Positions 9,601 to 16,485 of a stretch of DNA of 33,571 bases are shown piece by piece. The first letter of the stretch is position 1. Every line of letters begins with the position of its first letter. Source of the stretch: CAUTNA01 sp964371145. GTDB taxonomy: Bacteria; Pseudomonadota; Alphaproteobacteria; Rs-D84. Both the position numbers and the translations under genes were made by a program. Location: the NCBI GenBank assembly GCA_964371145.1, contig CAYJKO010000009.1:1-33571 (forward strand), read 5' to 3'. Below the pieces are notes generated by a model. The model ran no database searches and was not told where the DNA came from. It saw only the letters and a program-made list of their open reading frames with translations.

Positions 9601-11555
9601 AAGACATACAATTTGCATACGGCGATTTATTGACCGGTGATTATATAGATTTGGCGTCTGGGGCGGATTTAAACATAAATAATAATGCGACCGCAACAGA
9701 AGATTATGAAAACGGATATTTTATATCTTATAATGATACAACGGGTAATTTAAATTTCAAATTTGCTAATATTAATTATGCGTTTGAATCAAATGTCGCG
9801 GACAAAGCATATTCTTTCAATCAAAATACAACCATAGACTCTGCCCTTGTGTTAAACGGAGACTCTTTGACCATGGATGGCAATGACGCAACTTTGTCGG
9901 GCGTTGGTTCAATTGATTTAAACGGTAAAGAATTATCTGTACGCGAAACAATCATAAATGGATTAGACATTGATGTTAATAACGGAACATTGGGATTGTA
10001 TACAGACACAACATTGAATAATAATATTACGGGTAATGGCACTGTTAATATATTTAATGCGACAATAAACAATGCCGATTTATCAGGATTTACAGGAAAT
10101 GCGATATTGGACGGCAATTTGACAATAGGCAATTCGTTTGATGCGTCACATTTCTTTGGTGGGATTTTTACAGTAAACAACGCCTCTTCTTTGAATTTAC
10201 AAAATGGTATCCAGAATATCTTTGATACAACAAATTGGACTTTGAACGGTAATTTGAACACGGACATTGATGTAGATTTATTAAATGGTTGGGCAGACGG
10301 ATTTATTAATACAACCCCGGGTGGCACATATTCTATTAATATAACCGGCATTAAAATATTAAATGATAAATCTGGCGACACAACAATATCTTTGACCGAC
10401 AATACAGGTGCCGGTAACATTACATTGGACGCAAATGCGACGGCTGTTGGCGGTATATATACATATACAATAGATTCAAGCGCGCTGGATACAAACGGAA
10501 CTTTGATTTTTTCAGAAGACACCCTGACACCTGTATCATTTACCCCCGCCGTTTTTGCCAGCACAATATCCGCGCAAACTCAATATCTGGCAACCGTGTC
10601 ATTACATAAACAAGTCTTTGGAAATTTCGGAATGCCTATAATCCCATCGAAATTTATGGAATATGGAGACGAATCCAACAACAAAAATTCTGCATTATGG
10701 TTTCAACCATTTGTGTCTGACGAAACGATAGAATTAGACAATGGTTATTCCGTAGAAAGCCGTGATTTCGGTATGACATTTGGTTATAACGTGGAAAACT
10801 ATTATTATGACACGATTTACAACCCAACCAAATACGGCAGCGGTTCGGGTTCTTATTACGGTGGAGAATCTGTTGCCCGTCAACAATTCAACAATGATAA
10901 AAATATGTTTAACGCAAATAAATTCTGGCGTGCAAATTATGGAGTATTTGGTAATTATACTAATTCTGCCCTGGAATATGAAGATGTACAATTAAATAAA
11001 CATTCGTTCAATTTGGGATTGACAGCTTTCTTTAATCGCGGAGATTCCTTTATCGGCACAATGGCAAACGTTGGCGCATCTATGAATGATATCATGACAG
11101 TATTCGGCAGCGAAGATTTTATGGGATTATCGGGTGCAGGATCTTTGAAAATGGGACACAATTTTAACATAGGCGGATTTACGATACAGCCGAACGTTAT
11201 GGCGTCTTATGTATATGTAAATACCCCAGAATACACGACGGCTGCAAACATTGATTTGTCGAAATATTCTTTTTCTGCGTTACAAATAACGCCTGAAATT
11301 AAAATGTCTACGAAATTGGGCGGCAAATGGGTTGGTTATGCGGCGGCTTCATATAATGAAAATTTAATGGGAACATCCACCGCCGTTGCAGACACAACAC
11401 AATTGCCTGACATTGCAACAGAAAGCTATGCGGAATTCACGGTTGGATTACAAAAACAAGTAATTTATGGTTTGGATTCATTCATAGAAATTGATGCGAT
11501 GACCGGTGGCCGCAATGGGTTTGGCATCAGCATCGGTATGCGCAAACCAATTTAA
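3639..11555 (+). CDS. Giant autotransporter (type Va) with Pmp-like repeats
   Basis: A predicted 2638-residue surface protein. Residues 1-23 (MKNTLLLSVFVCFFCSAFETDAA) form a Sec signal peptide. Residues about 90-510 are short repeats with GGAI(Y/F)N and FTNN/FTGN/FSNN motifs, like the GGAI and FxxN repeats of chlamydial polymorphic membrane proteins, predicting a right-handed beta-helix. A larger module recurs six times, starting near residues 25, 732, 1021, 1386, 1720 and 2042: an opening of the type DLNAAVSS...DKTY, then an (I/L)xxDxxLxxxxADKI segment about two thirds through most modules. The last about 290 residues (from about 2350) are an autotransporter beta-barrel: alternating strands, PEIKMSTKLGGKWVGYAAASY, and the terminus GFGISIGMRKPI. 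The last residue is Ile, not the usual Phe. No passenger protease, RGD or catalytic motif is evident. Likely an adhesin or surface-layer protein (inference). It has its own promoter and terminator. Confidence 0.9.
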   Translation: MKNTLLLSVFVCFFCSAFETDAAVFADLNAAVSSAQTDKTYTLTADETINAALGDLGGKTLSIIGNKPTDSDTGFEINGNSLSGIFIANGETINITNVSNVTDFFTTGTGGFLANDGTVNITNSVFTNNRSLSAGGVLRNMVINTSTGYNLDAVINVTDSVFSNNVGGSFGSAILSNAGTANFTNITATENTNGAIGNVGELNITGGTFSNNSGASAGGSGDANASGGVIRNHTTGILNINTTDDTQSTLFSNNSAADGGAIFNKSVGSTADIRNANFQYNKATNAGGAVYNTENGTISNLTGSFTANRVTGFVSDIFGGAIYNNYAKIINIEADFTNNYLTTNKTAFGGAIYNGGDAEIEKITGDFTGNYISNYNILTGGSAIYNENSTIGTIKGSFTNNYSKSGNTNVSGGAIFNTNFATIDNIESDFTGNYASTPSGTVKGGAIYNEFGSEIKNISGDFLDNYSETTSGVASGGAIYTDGVISISATDKDMYFSGNYTNSAGVISQNAVYIGTSGFLTIKSENGYDVIFNDAIEYAGGASTNTSFSSANGANGRLVVNNDFNNINLNVLSGTLVVGEENIYTATDYTGDGARDIDIATLNPFTTAVITMYDQTALDMSNDVIQTTDVSSLVLNGGINYSIDVDLVGGVADKLNATTFNANGQIINLNEINITSNKDGETEVLLSDVSSVQQAIRLDANETITSGYDAISYDFDNTNGKQGILTILGGSVANLADMVQLDSNDKLYTLSALETVDDNLGNLQGDILNVAGDNFAIDGDGFNGINVADTQEYNLLNVSEYYGFTDYAVENDGDVSITANTTNTTFGTDSEIYNTGDIDLITSGAYKIIFEESISGDPLNVGNIYINGNVEFNDIVSNNNIILNDGVLNFAATSALSGNSILTLNGGYLDLRGNGTNTTALGNDLLINSDISYGMDIDLTDNTADKISVANVNSASIGKLLIQDLNIEYSLPSSVPFTINIADDIIKEYIDLSTTVSVLVNGSIATDSGNYLLDYSELSGDINFAYLSINDAVKSASSDKTYTMGMDETATGNLLAMGGDVFNINGGGNSILGDGFNGMSVGATQTLNIEDVLSIDGFTTGFITDNLGTINITANTIDADINGNIVNNASLNLMANNSNNITMDSVSGNGDLFASGDGSIEFTGTVVADNITATATNIEFDENVSVANTLSVDTGDVIFAKDVSANDLIINTGTSSATFDGNVTTNIFIASEDIALDGILDANNINISNSAISLGTNGFIAPNSNLTLNNATLNFNNSVINTTDFQDVNLSGTNFYSLDVSLSGTPSADIINADNITGTGKIELGNINILTDATLMPITTLKIASANFADKIDISNANLIAPIGSLENYLGYLLSYDNAGNLGLSYDDLNTAISSAVAQKTYNANATVGITNDLIMGGDVLTINANGADITRDGTNIIEIANAGQILNINNANEFNPFITSIGTVEFTDTAEINGAIVNNGVLNLTATTTSTTQIYGAISGTGNIDLTGSGGYVFNSTVSGTTLDSNSGGAVFKDSVDLTVFNSVANLSVFESDLTADMLFLLSSSTVTLESGFTGDIIFDSGTLNADQAIISETSKLITYPSGGTLNLAGGNISDIKFDTIDLNADLNLDIDISLSGTPSADKITATNVAGTGTIYLKNIDIITDASMMPLNNIMISDDVLGAKIDISGATLNNAGSSVENYAGYLIYYNNAGKLGLYYDDLDAAVSSIVAQKTYNFVTASNITSDLTMGGGTLTINAIGLAMGGDYDITISDSTQVLNINNVSSVEANFINNGTLNIVNNFMNSVFSGDFSGTGDIDINSGNKNITFDGTINQTGGDFEIDGNAIFNNSVYVNNMIINSGNIEFNAATSGNITVGGGHAYFGNNFDNGTITLGAGNLMFEPSFVIGANADLNTTGDGNIDLSNGAYQDLNFQNINLAGNTNIQIDLNLGTNQSDKIGTNNVSGSGKLTINELNIYADASSITDAGKDIQFAYGDLLTGDYIDLASGADLNINNNATATEDYENGYFISYNDTTGNLNFKFANINYAFESNVADKAYSFNQNTTIDSALVLNGDSLTMDGNDATLSGVGSIDLNGKELSVRETIINGLDIDVNNGTLGLYTDTTLNNNITGNGTVNIFNATINNADLSGFTGNAILDGNLTIGNSFDASHFFGGIFTVNNASSLNLQNGIQNIFDTTNWTLNGNLNTDIDVDLLNGWADGFINTTPGGTYSINITGIKILNDKSGDTTISLTDNTGAGNITLDANATAVGGIYTYTIDSSALDTNGTLIFSEDTLTPVSFTPAVFASTISAQTQYLATVSLHKQVFGNFGMPIIPSKFMEYGDESNNKNSALWFQPFVSDETIELDNGYSVESRDFGMTFGYNVENYYYDTIYNPTKYGSGSGSYYGGESVARQQFNNDKNMFNANKFWRANYGVFGNYTNSALEYEDVQLNKHSFNLGLTAFFNRGDSFIGTMANVGASMNDIMTVFGSEDFMGLSGAGSLKMGHNFNIGGFTIQPNVMASYVYVNTPEYTTAANIDLSKYSFSALQITPEIKMSTKLGGKWVGYAAASYNENLMGTSTAVADTTQLPDIATESYAEFTVGLQKQVIYGLDSFIEIDAMTGGRNGFGISIGMRKPI

Positions 11556-11566
11556 TAAACCGGCCG

Positions 11567-11605
11567 CAACACAAATTAAAAAACACCCCGTTTGGGGTGT
11601 TTCTT
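11567..11605 (+). repeat. 39-nt direct repeat, copy 1 (contains a terminator)
   Basis: This stretch is identical over 39 nt to 11790-11828. It contains the terminator stem described separately. The two copies flank a 184-nt structured spacer. Confidence 0.9.
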
Positions 11606-11608
11606 TTG
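11581..11608 (+). terminator. Terminator of the autotransporter gene (bidirectional)
   Basis: AAACACCCC, loop GTTT, GGGGTGTTT, then TTCTTTTG on the plus strand, 25 nt after the autotransporter stop codon. On the minus strand the stem is followed by a run of T, so it can also stop transcripts from the tRNA-Ser side. Confidence 0.85.
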
Positions 11609-11789
11609 TAACTTGCTGCGTTTAACTCATTCTTCGTTAACTTTGCTTCGAACAATCGGAGACGAAAGATTGTAATTCCCACAATCATAGATTGCGGGTC
11701 CCTTTCCCCTGCGTAAACCGCATACGGCACGATGTTTGTATGCGATAACTTTCGGGTCGAACCTTTTACGGTTCTCATCATCCTAATCA
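11606..11789. other. Structured spacer between the repeated terminators
   Basis: I see no convincing gene here. The spacer is rich in inverted repeats: CCCACAATC/GATTGCGGG with a 3-nt loop (11678-11698), ACAATC/GATTGT (11652-11657 with 11668-11673), CGCATAC/GTATGCG (11719-11725 with 11738-11744) and GAACC/GGTTC (11759-11774). CGGAGACGAAAG at 11657-11668 is identical to the tRNA-Ser 3' end at 11838-11849 and in the same orientation, so part may be a decayed tRNA copy. It could be an intergenic palindromic repeat element or a small structured RNA. An 87-codon minus-strand frame across it looks spurious. Confidence 0.5.
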
Positions 11790-11828
11790 CAACACAAATT
11801 AAAAAACACCCCGTTTGGGGTGTTTCTT
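11790..11828 (-). repeat. 39-nt direct repeat, copy 2 (contains a terminator)
   Basis: Identical to 11567-11605. It sits 6 nt from the CCA end of tRNA-Ser. Confidence 0.9.
11801..11825 (-). terminator. Terminator of the rpoZ - tRNA-Ser unit
   Basis: On the minus strand AAACACCCC, loop AAAC, GGGGTGTTT and then three more T (a run of six in all), starting about 9 nt after the tRNA CCA end. It duplicates the autotransporter terminator. Confidence 0.85.
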
Positions 11829-11834
11829 AATTTC

Positions 11835-11924
11835 TGGCGGAGACGAAAGGATTCGAACCTTCGATACAGTTTCCCGTATACACGCTTTCCAAGCGTGCGC
11901 ATTCAACCGCTCTGCCACGTCTCC
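11835..11924 (-). tRNA. tRNA-Ser(GGA)
   Basis: The minus strand reads GGAGACG...CGTCTCC as a 7-bp acceptor stem, discriminator G and an encoded CCA (11837-11835). The anticodon arm is CACGC-TTGGAAA-GCGTG, giving anticodon GGA (reads UCC/UCU). A long variable arm (TACGGGAAACTGTA) marks it as class II serine tRNA, and the T loop has GGTTCGAATCC. It starts 9 nt after the rpoZ stop codon on the same strand, so it is probably cut from an rpoZ transcript. Confidence 0.95.
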
Positions 11925-11933
11925 GTATTTGTA

Positions 11934-12320
11934 TTATTCAGCGTCGATTACTGATTCTTCCAATTCTTTTTCATCTGATTCAACGATTGCTTCTTCAACG
12001 ACATCCATCAAAATGTCGCCTAATTCTGCATCCAATTCACGCAATGCTGGATCTTCTGCGTTTACTTCTAATGATACGTCTTCTAATCCTGATGTTGGGG
12101 CGTCTTTATAAGATTGAACGAATTCATGACGCAATACTGACATATCCAATTTACCGGTTGCAATTTCACGCAATGCAATAACGGTTGGTTTGTCGCCTTT
12201 GTTTTCAACAACCTGTTCTGCGCCACCGTTCAAGTCACGAACGCGTTGTGCCGCCATCATTCCCAATTCATAACGAGAATCTACGAATGGTAATGTATCT
12301 GAATTTGTTGTGCGTGCCAT
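11934..12320 (-). CDS. rpoZ: RNA polymerase omega subunit
   Basis: Omega helps fold and retain the beta' subunit. The 128-residue protein has the omega core in residues about 1-75: MARTT, SRYELGMMAAQRVRDLNGGA (compare NRFELVLLAAHRARQI in E. coli) and KPTVIALREIATGKL. An acidic C-terminal tail follows (residues about 80-128), longer than the 91-residue E. coli protein and typical of alphaproteobacteria. The ATG at 12320 is preceded by AAAGGA 8-9 nt upstream. It leads a two-gene unit with tRNA-Ser and is divergent from mtaB. Confidence 0.95.
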   Translation of the reverse strand: MARTTNSDTLPFVDSRYELGMMAAQRVRDLNGGAEQVVENKGDKPTVIALREIATGKLDMSVLRHEFVQSYKDAPTSGLEDVSLEVNAEDPALRELDAELGDILMDVVEEAIVESDEKELEESVIDAE

Positions 12321-12335
12321 AATTAAAATCCTTTG

Positions 12336-12363
12336 TTGAAATAATTTTTTGCCAAGGTATAAT
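12336..12363 (+). promoter_or_regulatory. Promoter of the mtaB operon
   Basis: TTGAAA (12336-12341), a 16-nt spacer and a perfect TATAAT (12358-12363), 18 nt before the mtaB start codon. AAAGG at 12369-12373 is the ribosome binding site. Confidence 0.75.
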
Positions 12364-12381
12364 AAAACAAAGGTCGTAAAA

Positions 12382-13620
12382 ATGCAAGAAAAAAATATAA
12401 AAACTTTATCATTTGGTTGCAGATTAAATGCAATGGAAGTCGAAAAAATTCAATCTATGTTGGAAAACCATATAAAATCAGCAATTGTGGTTAATACTTG
12501 TTCCGTCACGGGCGAAGCAGAAAGACAATCTGCCCAAGCTGTGCGCAAGCTGTCACGCGAAAATCCACGCGCCCCCATTTTTGTAACGGGATGTGCGTCA
12601 ACACGCAATCCGGGTCTGTTCCAAGATATTCCGAATTCTATTGTCATAGATAATGCAGATAAAATGAAATTGAATTCTTATATTCGTGGGCTTGAAATGT
12701 CGCCATGCTTTAAAACACAGCCTGAAATTGAAAAATTCAAAGAATCTAAATCATCTATGTCTAAAAAATTCATACAAATTCAAAATGGATGTAATCACGA
12801 TTGCGCATTTTGTATAACCCGTCTGTTGCGCGGGAAAAATGAATCTTTTGCGTACGCCGATATATTGTCAGAAATTAAATCTGCAACAAATGATGGGTTT
12901 AACGAAATTGTTTTGACGGGCGTTGATATTGCAAGTTTTGTAATAAAAGAAAATGAGAACCCCGTTTTAATATCTGATTTATGCAAAAAAATATTAAATG
13001 ACGTACCAAATTTACAAAGACTGCGTCTGTCTTCTATGGATCCGGCCAGTCCCGAAATTTATAAAATCATAGATTTAATGAAATCTGATTCTCGTATGAT
13101 ACCGCATATACATTTATCTATGCAATCGGGTGCGGACGACATATTAAAATCTATGCGTCGTCGCCATAAATCTGGTGACGTTCGTAAATTTATGCAACGT
13201 AACGACGGATTTCATGTGTCTTTCAGTTGGGATATTATTTGCGGATTTCCGGGAGAAACAGATGAATTGTTTGAAGAAACATTGAATCTGGCAAAAGAAT
13301 TACAGCCGATTAAAATCCACGCATTTCCATATTCGCCCCGCCCCAATACTTTGGCGGCAACTATGCCAAACCAGGTGGACAAATCAGAATCTAAAAAACG
13401 CGTAAAAATCATAACTGAATGCGCGAATGATAATCAGGTGGAATTAATGCAAATTTTGGTCGGTAAAACGGTTAACGCGTTAATTGAAGAAAATGGTTGG
13501 GCAAAAACAGATGACGAAATCGCGGTAAAATTAAACGACACAGACGCAAAATCAAAAACTGTGCAAAAAGTCAGATTAAATGATATTTCTGGGTTGCATT
13601 TTATGGGTGAAATTTGTTAA
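12382..13620 (+). CDS. mtaB: tRNA t6A37 methylthiotransferase MtaB
   Basis: A radical-SAM enzyme that converts t6A37 to ms2t6A37 in tRNA. In the 412-residue protein the N-terminal UPF0004 domain supplies three cluster cysteines (FGCRLN, VNTCSVTGEAERQ, VTGCAS). The radical-SAM motif CNHDCAFC (Cx3Cx2C) follows near residue 137, then LTGVDIASF, LRLSSMDP and HLSMQSGADDILKSMRRRH, diagnostic of the MtaB/MiaB family. The e-type GVDI signature favours MtaB over MiaB. The C-terminal TRAM-like region is short. The frame is open from a TTG at 12349, but that lies in the promoter; the ATG at 12382 has a good ribosome binding site. It heads a co-oriented run reaching smpB, and its stop codon forms part of the dacA ribosome binding site. 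Confidence 0.9.
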   Translation: MQEKNIKTLSFGCRLNAMEVEKIQSMLENHIKSAIVVNTCSVTGEAERQSAQAVRKLSRENPRAPIFVTGCASTRNPGLFQDIPNSIVIDNADKMKLNSYIRGLEMSPCFKTQPEIEKFKESKSSMSKKFIQIQNGCNHDCAFCITRLLRGKNESFAYADILSEIKSATNDGFNEIVLTGVDIASFVIKENENPVLISDLCKKILNDVPNLQRLRLSSMDPASPEIYKIIDLMKSDSRMIPHIHLSMQSGADDILKSMRRRHKSGDVRKFMQRNDGFHVSFSWDIICGFPGETDELFEETLNLAKELQPIKIHAFPYSPRPNTLAATMPNQVDKSESKKRVKIITECANDNQVELMQILVGKTVNALIEENGWAKTDDEIAVKLNDTDAKSKTVQKVRLNDISGLHFMGEIC

Positions 13621-13629
13621 GGTATAAGT

Positions 13630-14820
13630 ATGAAGAAAATAATATCTATCATTTCAATGATATCTGTGATTGGTCTGCCAATTGGTGGCCACGCATATAA
13701 GACTCGTGCAAATTCTGTATTTTTAATGGATTATGATTCTGGTGCTGAAATTGTTGGTAAAAATGCTGATAAATTGATGCCACCATCATCTATGATTAAA
13801 TTAATGACTTTGGCGGTATTATTCGAAGAAATCAAAGCCGGCAACATCGGAATGAATGACCGAATGATAGTCAGCGAAAACGCAGATTTTAATAATCCGA
13901 CATGGTATCCGGCATCTAAAATATGTCTGTCTGCGGGTCAAACTTTGGCAGTGAAAGATGCAATCACCGGAATTATCGTACAATCCGGCGGTGACGCATC
14001 CGTTGTTGTTGCCGAAAGCTTGGCCGGTTCTGAATCTGCTTTTACAACAAAAATGCAAAAATTGGCACGAAAAATCGGAATGGAAGAATCTACATTTGGG
14101 AATGCGACCGGATTACCAAACGAATACAATTTAATGACCAGTCGTGAATTGGCGACTTTGGCGGATTATTTGATTACCGAACACGCAGAATTGTACCCTA
14201 TGTTTGGGACAAAAAGATTTGCTTTTTCTGAATACCAAGACGATTGGTGCAAAGAATGGGGCCGCACACATACGGTAAATTATAACAAATTATTATTTAC
14301 TATGAATTCCGCAGACGGGATGAAAACCGGTCACACAGATGGTGGCGGATATGGTATGGTCGCATCCGCAAAACAAAATGGGCGTCGTTTAATCGCGGTT
14401 GTTAATGGATTCAAAGGCAAAAACCACAATGAATTGGCGGCAGAAGTTAAAAAATTATTGGAATACGGATATTCTTCGACGTCAAACAAACGTTTTTTTG
14501 AAGCCGGCGCAGAAATCGTTCAAATTCCGACTTGGTATGGCGCGGATTCAAATGTTGTTGCAACGACCGCCAAACCTTTTACGGTGACGTTAGACAAAGA
14601 TCAAAATGCAAAAGAAATAATAGTCCAGGCAAAATATAAAACACCCGTCATAGCACCCGTGTCTGCGGGCGCAGTTATTGGTGAAATTTCTGCAAAATTA
14701 AACGGCGAAATTATTGCGACCGCACCTTTGATTGCAGCAACCGACGTGGATTCTGTTGGAATGTTTGGAAAATTATTTAAAAACATATCTATTATGTTTG
14801 GTAAAGTATTGGGTAAATAA
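13630..14820 (+). CDS. dacA: D-alanyl-D-alanine carboxypeptidase (PBP5/DacA type)
   Basis: It trims the terminal D-Ala from peptidoglycan stem peptides in the periplasm. Residues 1-22 (MKKIISIISMISVIGLPIGGHA) are a signal peptide. The S11-family active site shows SxxK (SMIK, residues 54-57) with the nucleophile Ser54 and a KTG box (DGMKTGHTDGGGYG, near 232). The middle SxN motif reads SGGDAS (119-124), so the usual Asn is Gly. A PBP5_C domain (about residues 290-370) and an amphipathic C-terminal helix (FGKLFKNISIMFGKVLGK) fit the membrane-anchored layout. The ribosome binding site (TAAGG) overlaps the mtaB stop; its own stop overlaps the holB start by one base. Confidence 0.93.
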   Translation: MKKIISIISMISVIGLPIGGHAYKTRANSVFLMDYDSGAEIVGKNADKLMPPSSMIKLMTLAVLFEEIKAGNIGMNDRMIVSENADFNNPTWYPASKICLSAGQTLAVKDAITGIIVQSGGDASVVVAESLAGSESAFTTKMQKLARKIGMEESTFGNATGLPNEYNLMTSRELATLADYLITEHAELYPMFGTKRFAFSEYQDDWCKEWGRTHTVNYNKLLFTMNSADGMKTGHTDGGGYGMVASAKQNGRRLIAVVNGFKGKNHNELAAEVKKLLEYGYSSTSNKRFFEAGAEIVQIPTWYGADSNVVATTAKPFTVTLDKDQNAKEIIVQAKYKTPVIAPVSAGAVIGEISAKLNGEIIATAPLIAATDVDSVGMFGKLFKNISIMFGKVLGK

Positions 14821-15722
14821 TGGCGACAAAAAAACCAAAATTTTTTGATTTTAAATCCCCTGCCGATTGTGAAAAATTGGTTGGCCACGTTGATACAATT
14901 GCGTCATTTATGGCGGCGTGGGACAATCGCGATAATCATCCCATTCATCCCGTGTGGATTTTGGCGGGTACAAACGGTATCGGCAAAGCAACCCTGGCTC
15001 ATCATCTGGCAAAGCAAATATATGGCAATATCGGAGATTTCTTTGTCATAGATCGTGAAAGAAATATTGATAAAGACGGAAAACCAAAACCGGACACGAA
15101 AACAATATCCGTTTACACCGTGCGCGATGTTATTAAAAAATTACAATCATCATCTATGTCGGGTGGCTGGCGCGTCGTATTGGTTGATTCTGTTGACGAA
15201 TTACGTATGCCGAACGCGTCGAATGCTATGTTGAAAATATTGGAAGAACCGCCACAAAAAACCATATTCTTTTTAATAGTAAATCAATTGGCAAATACTT
15301 TGCCGACCATTCGTTCGCGCGCACGTGTTGAAAAAATGCGTCCCCTGACCCGCACTAATCTGGAAGAATTATGTTTAACATTAATGCCAGATGAAAAAAT
15401 CAGCCCAGAAATATTTAACCTGGCAAACGGCAGTTTTGGTAAAATCGCAAATTTAAAAGCAACCGGCGGAGATAAAATATATCTGCAAATGTTGGATTTA
15501 TTGAAAAATCCAAATACCCCATCAACCGCATTGATGGAATTGGCGGCGGATATTGCTTCATACCCAGAATTACATCCATTGGTTTTGGACGTGATTGCTC
15601 ATTTCGGCCTGGCGGATATGTATCCAACAGCGACCGGAATATTAAACGATATTAAATCATTAAATATAGACGCAAAAACGTCAATATTTAAAATATTAAC
15701 CGAGATTAAAAAATGTTTATAG
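14820..15722 (+). CDS. holB: DNA polymerase III delta' subunit
   Basis: A clamp-loader subunit that opens the beta sliding clamp with gamma/tau and delta. The 300-residue AAA+ protein has a Walker A-like GTNGIGKAT (residues about 49-57), VDSVDEL in the Walker B area, the conserved NASNAMLKILEEPP and TIRSRAR, where family members usually have SRC. The C-terminal half is helical and divergent, as usual for delta'. It starts in a TAATG overlap with dacA and overlaps tatD by 10 nt, so translation is probably coupled. DnaX would keep a Walker A and a longer tail; the size and overlap with tatD support holB. Confidence 0.9.
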   Translation: MATKKPKFFDFKSPADCEKLVGHVDTIASFMAAWDNRDNHPIHPVWILAGTNGIGKATLAHHLAKQIYGNIGDFFVIDRERNIDKDGKPKPDTKTISVYTVRDVIKKLQSSSMSGGWRVVLVDSVDELRMPNASNAMLKILEEPPQKTIFFLIVNQLANTLPTIRSRARVEKMRPLTRTNLEELCLTLMPDEKISPEIFNLANGSFGKIANLKATGGDKIYLQMLDLLKNPNTPSTALMELAADIASYPELHPLVLDVIAHFGLADMYPTATGILNDIKSLNIDAKTSIFKILTEIKKCL

Positions 15723-16483
15723 ATACCCATTGCCATTTAACCCGCGAATTTGTAAAAGATACGGGGTTGGATGATATTGTAAAACGCGGATTTGACGCCA
15801 ATGTTGGCAAAATGATTTGTTCGGGCGCGGACGTATCTGACGTGCCACAAATAATGGAAATAATTGAAAAATACGACAATATTTATGGAACGTTGGGATT
15901 GCACCCCGAATGCGCAAATAATGACACAATTGATGTGGAATCTATTTTGAAACCTGAATTATTTGCCCATCCGAAAATTGTTGGAGTTGGTGAAATTGGT
16001 TTGGATTATCATTATGGGATTGAACATAAAAACAAGCAATTTGAATTGTTTTCGACGCAATTACATATTGCAAAGACGGTAAACCTGCCCGTTGCAATCC
16101 ACAGCCGGGATGCCGAGGCCGACACTATGCAATTTCTGGACGGATCTGTTCGCGGTGTTCTGCACAGCTTTACGTCCAGTTGGGATATGGCAAAAATATT
16201 ATTAGATCGCGGTTTTTATTTTTCGGCGAACGGAATTTTGACTTTTAAAAATGCGGACGCGCTTCGTGAAACATTTGCAAAAATCCCAATGGACAGAATT
16301 GTAATTGAAACGGACGCTCCGTATTTGGCGCCCGTCCCATATCGCGGAAAAACGTGTGAACCGTTTATGGTATCCCGCGTTCCAGAAATATTATCAGAAA
16401 TAAAAAATATGGATATATCAGATGTTGAAAAAGCATTATTTGACAACACAATCGCGTTATATCCAAAACTGGGGGCAAAATAA
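15713..16483 (+). CDS. tatD: TatD-family metal-dependent DNase
   Basis: A TIM-barrel metallohydrolase with 3'-exonuclease or deacylase-type activities reported in the family. The 256-residue product shows all the metal ligands: FIDTHCHL (HxH, residues 5-7), GEIGLDYH (Glu near 93), AIHSRDAE, LHSFTSS and ETDAPYLAP (Asp near 204). The PYRGK segment after it is typical of the YcfH/TatD group. Its ATG is inside the end of holB, a neighbour pair seen in many bacteria. No signal peptide; cytoplasmic. Confidence 0.92.
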   Translation: MFIDTHCHLTREFVKDTGLDDIVKRGFDANVGKMICSGADVSDVPQIMEIIEKYDNIYGTLGLHPECANNDTIDVESILKPELFAHPKIVGVGEIGLDYHYGIEHKNKQFELFSTQLHIAKTVNLPVAIHSRDAEADTMQFLDGSVRGVLHSFTSSWDMAKILLDRGFYFSANGILTFKNADALRETFAKIPMDRIVIETDAPYLAPVPYRGKTCEPFMVSRVPEILSEIKNMDISDVEKALFDNTIALYPKLGAK

Positions 16484-16485
16484 AA

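Noticed and set aside
6713..10564. Long minus-strand frames inside the autotransporter gene (257, 243 and 247 codons)
   Set aside because: They lie opposite a gene with clear signal peptide, repeats and barrel. They have no ribosome binding sites or promoters, and their Val/Pro/Ser-rich composition is what the antisense of Asn/Thr/Asp-rich codons produces.
11527..11790. 87-codon minus-strand frame across the tRNA-Ser repeat spacer
   Set aside because: It runs through a terminator and several hairpins, lacks a ribosome binding site and ends inside the autotransporter gene.
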